Shown: positions 6,801 to 14,098 of the stretch, in pieces
Layout of the letters: the number at the start of each line of letters is the position of its first letter
How positions within the stretch are numbered: the first letter of the stretch is position 1
NCBI GenBank assembly: GCA_035286745.1
Contig: DATECU010000082.1
Location: forward strand, 1 to 17,853
Length of the DNA: 17,853 nt
Origin: DATECU01 sp035286745
GTDB taxonomy: Bacteria > Acidobacteriota > Vicinamibacteria > Fen-336
Direction of reading: 5' to 3'
The notes under the pieces: generated by a model
Databases searched by the model: none
Seen by the model: the letters and a program-made list of their open reading frames with translations, nothing else
What the model was told of the DNA's origin: nothing
Made by a program: the position numbers and the translations under genes

Positions 6801-6807
6801 CCTGCTC

Positions 6808-7884
6808 ATGAAAACGGGCATCATTGGGCTTTCCTCCTGTGGCAAGAGCACGCTGTTTCAGTTGCTTACGGGCGCTCCACCGGCTGCTCCGGGAGGCCGA
6901 CCGGAACCCCGGTTGGGCATCGCCCGGGTGCCGGACCCGCGGGTGGAGGCGCTGGCCGGGCTCTTCAGCCCCAAGAAGAAGACGCTGGCGACCGTCGAGT
7001 ACGTCGATGTCCCGGGGGTGGGCAAGGGCGAAGGGACGGCGCTGGTCGACCTTCCGGCCCTTCGCGGGACCGACGCCCTGGTTCACGTGGTGCGGGCTTT
7101 CGAGTCCGAAGCAGTACCTCACCCTGACGGCTCGGTGGATCCGCTGCGCGACGCCCACATGCTGGAGCTGGAGCTGATCCTGGCGGACCTGTCGGCCGTG
7201 GAGAAGCGGCTGGAGCGCCTGGAGGCCAACATCAAGAAGGTCAGCCGGCCCGAGGACGTAGCCGAGCGCGGCCTCTTCCTCAAGATGAAGGAGGCACTCG
7301 AGCACGAAAAGCCACTCCGCAGCGTGGACTTCTCCGAGGAGGAGAGGCGCCGCCTCCGCAACTACGCCTTCTTGTCCGAGAAGCCGCTGCTGCTGGCCGT
7401 GAACCTGGATGAGGCCAGGATCCGAGAGGCGGGCGCCTACCTCGAAAGCTGCGGGCTCCAGGCCTTCGCCCAGAAGCCGGGGATGATCCTGTGCCCGATC
7501 TCCGCCACCATCGAGCGGGAGATCTCCGAGCTTTCGGCCGAGGATGCGCGGGCCTTCATGGACGATCTGGGCCTCAAGGAGCCGGGGCTGGACCGGGTGA
7601 TCCGGACCTCCTACGAGCTTTTGGGCCTCATCTCCTTCCTCACCGCCGGGGAGGACGAGTGCCGGGCCTGGACCGTCCGGCGGGGCACCAAGGCCCCTCA
7701 GGCGGCAGGGACCATCCACTCCGACATCGAGCGCGGGTTCATCAGGGCCGAGGTGGTGGCTTTCGAGGCCCTGATGGCGGCTGGCTCGACTGCCGCCTGT
7801 CGTGAAAAGGGCAACCTGCGTCTCGAAGGCAAGGAGTACGTGGTGAAGGACGGCGACGTCATCAACTTCCGCTTCAACGTCTGA
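6808..7884 (+). CDS. ychF: Divergent YchF/OBG-family ATPase (DUF933/TGS C-terminus)
   Basis: A 358-residue P-loop NTPase of the OBG family. The G1 loop is GLSSCGKS (7-14), where typical YchF has GLPNVGKS. VPDPRVEALAGLF (41-53) is a YchF signature region. G3 is DVPG (67-70), G4 is NLDE (199-202; NxxE rather than NKxD, linked to ATP preference in YchF), and G5 is near ISA (231-233). A coiled-coil insertion spans about 120-180. The C-terminal TGS-like domain (about 275-358) contains SYELLGLISFLTAGEDECRA and ends DGDVINFRFNV. YchF binds ribosomes and ATP and has roles in translation and stress. The segment after G3 is shorter than in E. coli YchF, so this may be a separate subgroup. The start at 6808 is fixed by the family N-terminus and a TATAAT just upstream; the upstream in-frame extension is ignored. 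Confidence 0.88.
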   Translation: MKTGIIGLSSCGKSTLFQLLTGAPPAAPGGRPEPRLGIARVPDPRVEALAGLFSPKKKTLATVEYVDVPGVGKGEGTALVDLPALRGTDALVHVVRAFESEAVPHPDGSVDPLRDAHMLELELILADLSAVEKRLERLEANIKKVSRPEDVAERGLFLKMKEALEHEKPLRSVDFSEEERRRLRNYAFLSEKPLLLAVNLDEARIREAGAYLESCGLQAFAQKPGMILCPISATIEREISELSAEDARAFMDDLGLKEPGLDRVIRTSYELLGLISFLTAGEDECRAWTVRRGTKAPQAAGTIHSDIERGFIRAEVVAFEALMAAGSTAACREKGNLRLEGKEYVVKDGDVINFRFNV

Positions 7885-7886
7885 GA

Positions 7887-8852
7887 ATGCCGGGCTGTCC
7901 GCAGTGCCAGCGGCCCATCGCCATGTTGCGAGCGAGCTGTCTCTACTGTGGCGCTCCGCTGCGGCCGGAGGATGTGGAGGCAGCCGTGCGGTCGGCCGAG
8001 CCGGCTCCGGAGGCCGCGCCAGGCGGGGATCGCCTGCTGGTCATCGCCGACCTGGGCGCAGTCGAGCTGGGGATTGCGGCCGAAGCACTCTCGGCCTCGG
8101 CTTTCGACGTGCAGCAATGGGCCCGCCGGGGCAACCTCCACCTCCATCGCATTGCGCCTAGGGATGTGGCGCGGGCCGAAGCGGAGCGCCTGACGCGAGC
8201 CGGGCTCCCGGCCCACCTGGTGAGCGAAGCGGCGGTGCGGGCGGCGGCGAACCCCAGGGTGGCCACCGCGGGGGCTCTCGCGGGGTCGAGCTTGCGCTTG
8301 CGACTGGACCAGGAGGAGCGGCGGCTGGGAGCCGAAGACCTGCTCCTGGTGGTGCGGGGGCCGATCCGCCGCGAGTACACGGGACCGCGACCGCAGGTGC
8401 GCTGGGGCGTCTTCCAAGTGGCCGGCTACTTCGGCCTGCCCGGCCTCGAGTTCGGGGCTGCCACCCTGGAGCCCGGCTACCGCTTTCACCTACACACCCG
8501 CCAGGAGCTCTGTCCCCTCGAGGTGGACCCGGCCAGCTTCGAGTTCGGCCCCACGCCGGGTGTCGCCCTTTCCTCGGAACAGCGCCTAACCGCCTGGCTG
8601 GCCGAGGTCATGAGCGGGCTGCCGGTGGACCACAGCTTCAAGCGCCAAACGCCTGCGCTGGCCCCCGCGCAAACGGTTGGCGGACCCCTGGCCGCGGTCG
8701 AAGCGCTCTCGCGCCGCGAGCCGGGGTCCGGGGAACCCGGGGTGAAGGTCCTCGACAATCTGACTCAGTTCCGCTTCTACTCGGCCTGGCGCGGGCTTCT
8801 GGAGCGGCAGCGGGCGGGGTTAACCGGGGCTTCGGACCCTGTGCTACCGTGA
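7887..8852 (+). CDS. Zinc-ribbon protein of unknown function
   Basis: A 321-residue protein starting 2 nt after the ATPase stop (TGAGAATG), so almost certainly co-translated. Residues 4-21 form a small zinc ribbon with two CxxC pairs (C4/C7 and C18/C21). A low-complexity Ala/Pro/Glu linker follows (about 35-48). Residues 49-115 have a beta-alpha pattern (LLVIADLGAVELGIAAEAL) and residues 145-240 a mainly beta region (LLLVVRGPIRREY, then WGVFQVAGYFGLPGLEF). The last 80 residues look less ordered. There is no signal peptide or membrane span, so it is probably cytoplasmic. I do not recognise the family. Coupling to the YchF-like gene may hint at a nucleic-acid or ribosome-related role through the zinc ribbon, but nothing in the sequence proves it. 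Confidence 0.75.
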   Translation: MPGCPQCQRPIAMLRASCLYCGAPLRPEDVEAAVRSAEPAPEAAPGGDRLLVIADLGAVELGIAAEALSASAFDVQQWARRGNLHLHRIAPRDVARAEAERLTRAGLPAHLVSEAAVRAAANPRVATAGALAGSSLRLRLDQEERRLGAEDLLLVVRGPIRREYTGPRPQVRWGVFQVAGYFGLPGLEFGAATLEPGYRFHLHTRQELCPLEVDPASFEFGPTPGVALSSEQRLTAWLAEVMSGLPVDHSFKRQTPALAPAQTVGGPLAAVEALSRREPGSGEPGVKVLDNLTQFRFYSAWRGLLERQRAGLTGASDPVLP

Positions 8853-8862
8853 GCCCGATTTG

Positions 8863-9813
8863 ATGAAGCTGATCGTCCAGATCCCCTGCCTCAACGAAGA
8901 GGCCAGTCTCCCGGAGACGCTGGCCGCCATCCCCCGGCGAATCGAGGGTGTCGACCGGGTCGAGGTCCTGATCATCGACGACGGCTCCAGCGACCGCACC
9001 GCCGAGGTGGCCCGCGCCCACGGCGCCGATCACGTGGTGCGCTTCACCAAACGCAAGGGGCTGGCCGCCGGCTTCATGGCCGGCCTGGATGCCTGCCTGC
9101 GCCTGGGGGCCGACGTCATCGTGAACACGGATGCCGACCACCAGTACCCGGGCCACGAGATCCCGCGCCTGATCGCCCCCATCCTGAGCGGCGAGGCCGA
9201 CATGGTGGTGGGCGACCGCGAGGTGCGGCACCTCGCCCACTTCTCGCCCCTGAAGCGGCTGCTGCAGCGGGCGGGATCCTGGGTGGTGCGCAAGGTCTCG
9301 GGCACCCGAGTGCCCGACGTCACCAGCGGCTTTCGGGCGCTCAACCGGGAAGCCGCCCTGCACATCAACATCGTGACCGAGTTCACCTACACCCTGGAGT
9401 CCATCATCCAGGCGGGCAAGAAGAAGCTGGCGGTGGCCCATCTGCCGATCGCCGCCCAGGAGACCCGGCCCTCCCGCCTGTTCTCCTCCAGTTGGGAGTA
9501 CGTGAAGAGGAGCGCTGCCGCCATCCTCCGCATCTACGCCATGTACGAGCCCTTCAAGGTCTTCCTGCTCTTGGGCTCGGCACTCTTCTTGGCCGGGGTG
9601 GCCCTGGGCCTGCGTTATGCGTACTTCTGGTGGTTGGGCGACATCCGGGGCCACCTTCAGTCGGCCATCCTCTCCGTGCTGCTCTTGATCCTGGGTTTCC
9701 AGACCCTGCAGTGGGGGGTGATGGCCGATCTCATCGCCAGCAACCGCAAGCTCATCGAGGACCTCCTCTACCGGGTGCGCAAGATGGAGCTGGGAGACAA
9801 GTCCGGTGGCTGA
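8863..9813 (+). CDS. Membrane-anchored family 2 glycosyltransferase, GtrB/DPM1-like (copy 1)
   Basis: A 316-residue enzyme. The GT-A domain (about 1-225) has QIPCLNEEASL at the start, VLIIDDGSSDRT (36-46), the metal-binding NTDADHQYPG (88-97; DAD at 90-92) and DVTSGFRALNRE (152-163). These are typical of dolichol/polyprenyl-phosphate sugar synthases, which load a sugar from a nucleotide donor onto the lipid carrier at the inner face of the membrane. Two C-terminal transmembrane helices (about 231-255 and 265-290), as in GtrB-type enzymes, are followed by a charged tail. The frame also opens at a TTG (8860), but the adjacent ATG at 8863 gives the family-like N-terminus MKLIVQIP. It lies 10 nt after the zinc-ribbon gene. 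The next gene is a paralogue, so the pair probably makes two different lipid-linked sugars or arose by tandem duplication. Confidence 0.88.
   Translation: MKLIVQIPCLNEEASLPETLAAIPRRIEGVDRVEVLIIDDGSSDRTAEVARAHGADHVVRFTKRKGLAAGFMAGLDACLRLGADVIVNTDADHQYPGHEIPRLIAPILSGEADMVVGDREVRHLAHFSPLKRLLQRAGSWVVRKVSGTRVPDVTSGFRALNREAALHINIVTEFTYTLESIIQAGKKKLAVAHLPIAAQETRPSRLFSSSWEYVKRSAAAILRIYAMYEPFKVFLLLGSALFLAGVALGLRYAYFWWLGDIRGHLQSAILSVLLLILGFQTLQWGVMADLIASNRKLIEDLLYRVRKMELGDKSGG
9792..9796 (+). promoter_or_regulatory. Ribosome binding site for second GtrB-like gene
   Basis: GGGAG lies inside the end of the preceding gene, 9 nt before the GTG at 9806. It supports this GTG as the start even though it makes the two reading frames overlap by 8 nt. 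Confidence 0.5.
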
Positions 9814-10657
9814 GCCGCGAGAGGTCTCGGTGGTCATCCCCGCCTTCAACGAGGAGGAGGGGATCGCCCAGGTGGTCGGGGGCGTGCTCCGGCAGCCCGG
9901 TTGGCGGGAGGTGCTGGTGGTGGACGACGGCTCCACGGATGAGACCGCGGCCAGGGCCCTTGCCGCCGGAGCCAGGGTGGTTCGCCACCCTTACAACAAG
10001 GGCAACGGTGCCGCCGTCAAGACCGGTCTCCGGGAGGCGCAGGGGGAGGTGGTGCTGCTGATGGACGCGGACGGCCAGCACGCCCCCGAGGACATGGCGC
10101 GCCTGGTCGCCCCCATCGGAACCTACGACATGGTGATCGGGGCCCGCTCGGCCGGCGATCAGACCAGAAGTCGGGCCTTCGGCAACGCGGTCTTCAAGGC
10201 GCTCGCCTCCTGGCTCACCGGCCGCGAGATCCCCGACCTCACCTCCGGCTTCCGGGCCGTTAAACGGTCGCTGATGCTGGAGATCTTGCACCTCTTACCT
10301 AACGGATTCTCGTACCCCACCACCTCGTGCCTGGCTTTCCTGAAGGCCGGCCACAACCTGTGCTTCGAGCCGGTGACCGCCCGGCGCCGGGTGGGCAAGA
10401 GCAAGATCCGGCTGCTCCGGGACGGCATGCTGTTCATTCTCATCATCTTCAAGATCGTGACCCTCTACAGTCCGCTCCGGGTGTTCTTCCCCATCGCCGC
10501 CGGGGCCTTTCTGTTGGGCGCGGGCTACGGGCTCTGGAACGTCTACGCCTGGGGCAAGATCCCCACCGGCTCCGCCCTGCTCATTCAGTTCTCGGTCATG
10601 GTGTTTCTCTTCGGCCTGATCTCGGAGCAGATCGCCGCCAGCCAAGAGCGGAAGTAG
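9806..10657 (+). CDS. Membrane-anchored family 2 glycosyltransferase, GtrB/DPM1-like (copy 2)
   Basis: A 283-residue paralogue of the preceding enzyme. Motifs in order: VSVVIPAFNEEEGI (7-20), VLVVDDGSTDET (36-47), NKGNGAAVKTG (64-74), MDADGQH (86-92, the metal-binding DxD) and IPDLTSGFRAVKR (142-154). The region RRRVGKSKIRLLRDG (193-207) precedes two or three hydrophobic helices (about 207-220, 223-247 and 254-277). This layout matches polyprenyl-phosphate mannose/glucose synthases. Its GTG start overlaps the previous gene by 8 nt with a GGGAG behind it, so it is translationally coupled. Its shorter N-terminal half and different spacing from copy 1 suggest an old duplication or separate recruitment and a different donor sugar. 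The product would serve the polytopic membrane proteins encoded downstream; that link is inferred from order, not shown. Confidence 0.88.
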   Translation: MAEPREVSVVIPAFNEEEGIAQVVGGVLRQPGWREVLVVDDGSTDETAARALAAGARVVRHPYNKGNGAAVKTGLREAQGEVVLLMDADGQHAPEDMARLVAPIGTYDMVIGARSAGDQTRSRAFGNAVFKALASWLTGREIPDLTSGFRAVKRSLMLEILHLLPNGFSYPTTSCLAFLKAGHNLCFEPVTARRRVGKSKIRLLRDGMLFILIIFKIVTLYSPLRVFFPIAAGAFLLGAGYGLWNVYAWGKIPTGSALLIQFSVMVFLFGLISEQIAASQERK

Positions 10658-10669
10658 CCGCTCCCAGCC

Positions 10670-13309
10670 ATGACGCTCGCGCCGCGCCGCCGCGATCTCC
10701 TCCCTCTGGCGCTGCTCTTGGCGCTGCCGGTCCTGGCTCACGCTCCCGCCTGGTGGGAAGGACGGCTGCTGGCCCCGGGGGACGGGGCGGCGCTGCACTT
10801 TCCGTTACGCGCGGCCGTTTGGGAGGCCTGGCGCCACGGCGAGCTGCCCTCCTGGAACCACGGGATCTTCCTGGGGGCTCCGCTTCTGCCCTCCTACCGG
10901 CCGGCGGCCCTCCACCCGGTGATGGCGGCGCTGTCCGTGCTGCCCGCGTTTGCCGCCTTCCAGACCCTGGTGCTGCTCTCGCTCTCGCTGTCGGGGGTGC
11001 TGGCGTTCCTCTACGTCAGGCGGCTGGGAGGAGAACGCCTGGGTGCCTACGTGGCGGGGCTTTCGTTCTCGCTCGGACCGTACCTGGTGGGCCACCTGTC
11101 CGACACCGCAACCCTGGCGGCGGCGCCCATGCTGCTGCTCGCGCTGCTGGCTCTGGAATCGCATCTGAGTCGAGCCAGTTGGCGGCGAGCCGCGGGCCTG
11201 TCGGCGGCGATCGCCCTGTTGCTGCTGGCGGGATCGCCGGAGGCGGTGCGGGCGGGAGGAGCGCTCTTCTTGGGCCGCCTGCTGGTGGGCCTCTTCGCGC
11301 GCTCGCCCAAAGGACCCAAGCTCACGACCACGGCGCTCGCCCTGCTGGCGGGATTGTTGCTTTCGGCCCCCCAGGTGCTGCCGACCCTGCTGGCGGCCCG
11401 GGAGGCAGGTCGCTCCATCACCGGCTTCGCCGACACCGGGGGCGAGCTGCCGGGGGCGACCGGCCTCTTGCTCCGCTACACCTCGCACACCCCGGCCCCG
11501 GCCCTGGCGCTCTCGGCGCTGCCGCTCGCCGCTTCCCAGCTCCCTATACGGGCGTTAGGTGGAGGCCTGCTCATCAGCCTGGCCTTGCAGTGGGGGCGGG
11601 GGCCGCTGGCCGCGCCCGGCGGGCTGGCGCTGGTCTTCGACTTGACCCTGAGCATCCTGGCCGGCCTCTCGCTCTCCGCCCAGTGGCGGGCCCGCCAGGA
11701 GGTCCTGGGCCAGCGCCTCCGCGCCTACTTCTTGGTCGCCAGCGTGTTCTCGGCTGTCGGCCTTTCGGTGGCGGCAGCGGCCCTGGGTCCGTTGCCGGAT
11801 GCCCTCACCGGGGGGGTGGGCATCCTGGCGCTCTCGCTCTTCCTCTACTTTCCGAACGCCGGCGCCGGCAGCCCGGTGCGGGCTGGCGTGTTCCTGCTCC
11901 CCCTCACCGTGTCCTTCCTCTTGCAGCCGCACGGGCGAAGGGCCTGGGAGACGGCGCCCACCAGGCTGGAGTTGGAGCGCGGCACCGGGACCCGGGAAGC
12001 CCTCGATCGAGCCATGGGGCCGCGCCGCGGCGAACCCAGCCTGGCGCTGGTCCACCGCTGGCCGAAGGAAGAGGCCCTGGATCTGGCCTACGCCAACCTG
12101 GGCCCGCTGATGGGGCGGAGGAGCGTCAACGGCTACGACCCCATGGTCCCGCTGCGTACGCGGGTGGCCCTGGGGATGATGGGGGCCGGGGGTACGCTGC
12201 CCCGGAGCTTCCTGGCCGGTGAGCCCGGTCAGCTGGAGGCCCTGGGTATTCGTTTTGTGCAGGTGCCGATCGCCTCCCTGGAAGTGGCCTCCGAGGCCGG
12301 CGGCTGGGGAGCCTCGCTTCAGGTGCCGGTGGCGCTGGGCCGGCCCCGTTTTTTTGCATTTCCCCCCACCTATGCCGGCGAGGTGCGTCTCGTTTCCTCC
12401 CTCTCCGAGGCGACCGGCGTGCCCCAGGGGGAGACGGTGGCGGTGGTCCATGTGCGGCTGGTTTCGGGACGCGCTCTGTCGTTTCCGGTGCGGGCGGGGG
12501 TGGAGACCGCCGAGTGGGCGCACGACCGGGCCGACGTCAAGGCGGCGGTGGCTCACTATCGGGCGCCGGTGGCCGAGAGCTGGCCGGTCGCCGGGCAAGG
12601 CTTCTCCGGCCACCGTTACCAGGGGGCTTTCGACTTGCGCACCCGTTATTTCCTGGACGGGGTGACCGTGGAACGAAGGCCCGGCGCGGGCTCGTTGCTG
12701 GTGACCCGGGTGGCCCTGCTGGACCGCGGGAGGATCGTTCCCGCGTCGTTAGATGCGGCCTACCTGAGCGACAGCGGGCGCTTTCGGGAGCTGGCGGCCA
12801 CCACCCGGGTGCGGCTGTTCGAGCTTCCCGGCAGCTTGGGACCGGCGCGCCTGGTGAACCGGCTTCGCCGGGTGGAGAGCGAGCAGCAGGCGCTCGAGGT
12901 CTTGAGCGCGCCGGCGGCGCGGGGATTCGATCCCCATCGGGAGGCGCTGTGGATCGCGAGCGATGGCGAGGGTCCGAGGCTGGATCCGGGGGGCCGCCTG
13001 GGCCGGGCCGACCTGGTCCGCGTCAGTCGCGGCACCATCGAGGTCCGGGCCGAGGGGCCGGGCCTGCTGGTGGTCGGAGAGAGCTTCGACCGCGGCTTTC
13101 GGGCCTTCCTGGATGGGAGGGCGGTGGCGGTGTCCCGCGTCAACGTCGTGCAGATGGGAATCCCGCTGTCGGCGGGCCCTCACCGCGTGGTCCTGAAGCA
13201 CCGGGCCCGCGGGTTCCTGGCGGGCCTGGCGCTGGCGGGCCTGGCCGCCCTGGGTCTGGGGCTGGCGCTGGTGAGGCAAGGTTTGACCCCCGCGAAGGCG
13301 GCGTGCTAG
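10670..13309 (+). CDS. YfhO-family polytopic membrane protein (GT-C-like)
   Basis: An 879-residue protein. The N-terminal half (about 1-430) consists of many Leu/Ala-rich transmembrane helices. The first outward loop contains APGDGAALHFPLR (35-47) and GELPSWNHGIFLGAPLL (57-73), the pattern expected for YfhO proteins (acidic residue, then G-x-L-P-x-W-N...G-x-P). Residues about 435-845 form a large soluble part, ending in LLVVGESFDRGFRAFLDG and LSAGPHRVVLKHR, the beta-rich tail typical of the family, before a final helix (about 848-870). YfhO members are implicated in glycosylation of teichoic acids or surface lipids using polyprenyl-phosphate sugars. It follows two GtrB-like donor synthases by 12 nt, matching that role. 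The substrate is unknown. The long T-run near 12349-12355 keeps frame, so I see no frameshift. Confidence 0.82.
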   Translation: MTLAPRRRDLLPLALLLALPVLAHAPAWWEGRLLAPGDGAALHFPLRAAVWEAWRHGELPSWNHGIFLGAPLLPSYRPAALHPVMAALSVLPAFAAFQTLVLLSLSLSGVLAFLYVRRLGGERLGAYVAGLSFSLGPYLVGHLSDTATLAAAPMLLLALLALESHLSRASWRRAAGLSAAIALLLLAGSPEAVRAGGALFLGRLLVGLFARSPKGPKLTTTALALLAGLLLSAPQVLPTLLAAREAGRSITGFADTGGELPGATGLLLRYTSHTPAPALALSALPLAASQLPIRALGGGLLISLALQWGRGPLAAPGGLALVFDLTLSILAGLSLSAQWRARQEVLGQRLRAYFLVASVFSAVGLSVAAAALGPLPDALTGGVGILALSLFLYFPNAGAGSPVRAGVFLLPLTVSFLLQPHGRRAWETAPTRLELERGTGTREALDRAMGPRRGEPSLALVHRWPKEEALDLAYANLGPLMGRRSVNGYDPMVPLRTRVALGMMGAGGTLPRSFLAGEPGQLEALGIRFVQVPIASLEVASEAGGWGASLQVPVALGRPRFFAFPPTYAGEVRLVSSLSEATGVPQGETVAVVHVRLVSGRALSFPVRAGVETAEWAHDRADVKAAVAHYRAPVAESWPVAGQGFSGHRYQGAFDLRTRYFLDGVTVERRPGAGSLLVTRVALLDRGRIVPASLDAAYLSDSGRFRELAATTRVRLFELPGSLGPARLVNRLRRVESEQQALEVLSAPAARGFDPHREALWIASDGEGPRLDPGGRLGRADLVRVSRGTIEVRAEGPGLLVVGESFDRGFRAFLDGRAVAVSRVNVVQMGIPLSAGPHRVVLKHRARGFLAGLALAGLAALGLGLALVRQGLTPAKAAC

Positions 13310-13310
13310 C

Positions 13311-14096
13311 GTGCACCCTTTGTCCGGAGCCCCCTTGACGGCCGTGAATCCCAGCCTCTCCATCTTCTTCCCCGCCTACGGTGACGCCGGCACCATCGCC
13401 AGCCTGGCGCTGCTTGCCCACATGACCGCCCGCACCCTGACCGACGACTACGAGGTGATCGTGGTGGAGGACGGCAGCCCCGACCACACCGGCGAGCTGC
13501 TCGACGAGATGGCCAGCCACTTCCCCTGGCTCAAGGTGGTCCACCATCCGAAGAACCGGGGCTACGGGGGGGCGCTCCGCAGCGGCTTCGCCACCGCGGC
13601 CAAGGACCTCATTTTCTACACCGACGGCGACGCCCAGTACGACCCCCGGGAGCTGGCCGACCTCTGGCGCGCCCTGTCTCCCCAAGTCGACCTGGTGAAC
13701 GGCTACAAGATCGGCCGCTCCGATCCTGTGCACCGGATCGTGATCGGCCGCGCCTACCATTGGTTCGTGAAGACCGTGTTCGGCCTGCACCTGCGGGACG
13801 TGGACTGCGACTTCCGCTTGATGCGCCGTCAGGTGTTCGACAAGGTGAGGCTCGCCCGGAACTCCGGCGTGATCTGCGTCGAGCTCATGAAGAAGGTGCA
13901 GGACCACGGGTTCCGGATCGCGCAGGTGCCGGTCCACCATTTCCACCGCTCCTACGGCAAGAGCCAGTTCTTCAACCTCCGGCGGGTGGGTCGCACCCTG
14001 CTCGACCTGATGAAGCTGTGGGTGGAGCTGGTGGTGAGAAAAGAGCACCTGCGCGGGAAGACCCCCGAGCCGGCGCCTTCGCCTTCGGCCAAGTGA
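13311..14096 (+). CDS. Soluble DPM-type family 2 glycosyltransferase
   Basis: A 261-residue GT-A enzyme numbered from the GTG at 13311. Motifs: LSIFFPAYGDAGTI (16-29), VIVVEDGSPDHTGELL (49-64), NRGYGGALRSGF (82-93), YTDGDAQYDPRE (103-114, metal-binding) and DVDCDFRLMRR (163-173). HHFHRSYGKSQFFNLRR (209-225) is the C-terminal signature of this group. There are no clear membrane helices, so it is probably peripheral; it would transfer a sugar to polyprenyl phosphate or to a glycan intermediate. Start choice is open. The GTG sits 1 nt after the YfhO stop (TAGCGTG), which suits reinitiation, but a TTG at 13335 has GGAG at 13326-13329 in good spacing and gives MTAVNPSLSIFFPAYG. The epimerase gene follows after 2 nt. 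Confidence 0.87.
   Translation: MHPLSGAPLTAVNPSLSIFFPAYGDAGTIASLALLAHMTARTLTDDYEVIVVEDGSPDHTGELLDEMASHFPWLKVVHHPKNRGYGGALRSGFATAAKDLIFYTDGDAQYDPRELADLWRALSPQVDLVNGYKIGRSDPVHRIVIGRAYHWFVKTVFGLHLRDVDCDFRLMRRQVFDKVRLARNSGVICVELMKKVQDHGFRIAQVPVHHFHRSYGKSQFFNLRRVGRTLLDLMKLWVELVVRKEHLRGKTPEPAPSPSAK
13326..13329 (+). promoter_or_regulatory. Possible ribosome binding site favouring TTG 13335 start
   Basis: GGAG lies 5 nt before the in-frame TTG at 13335 and 14 nt before an in-frame GTG at 13344. It argues that the glycosyltransferase may start 8 codons inside the GTG at 13311. Confidence 0.35.
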
Positions 14097-14098
14097 GC

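Larger units (their letters stand above)
6773..6805. promoter_or_regulatory. Inverted repeat spanning the divergent promoters (possible operator)
   Basis: GCAGGATT (6773-6780) and AATCCTGC (6798-6805) are a perfect 8-bp inverted repeat. After one mismatched base, the next two bases inwards (TA/TA) also pair. The centre falls at 6789, and each arm contains part of one of the two -10 hexamers. The dyad could be a regulator site or simply follow from two similar promoters facing away from each other. Confidence 0.5.

Noticed and set aside
5097..6851. 584-codon minus-strand frame overlapping the vWA gene
   Set aside because: It is a shifted frame of the vWA gene, rich in Arg/Gly/Pro, and runs through both the divergent promoter and the repeats. 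The vWA frame has signal peptide, metal site and membrane span.
10327..12222. 631-codon plus-strand frame across the glycosyltransferase and YfhO genes
   Set aside because: It is a +1/+2 shadow of two well-supported membrane enzymes, with low-complexity Gly/Ala/Arg/Pro composition and no motifs.
12340..12370. Possible frameshift at the T-run and C-run in the YfhO gene
   Set aside because: The frame continues through both runs as RPRFFAFPPTYAG and the downstream beta-rich YfhO tail is in the same frame, so no shift is needed.
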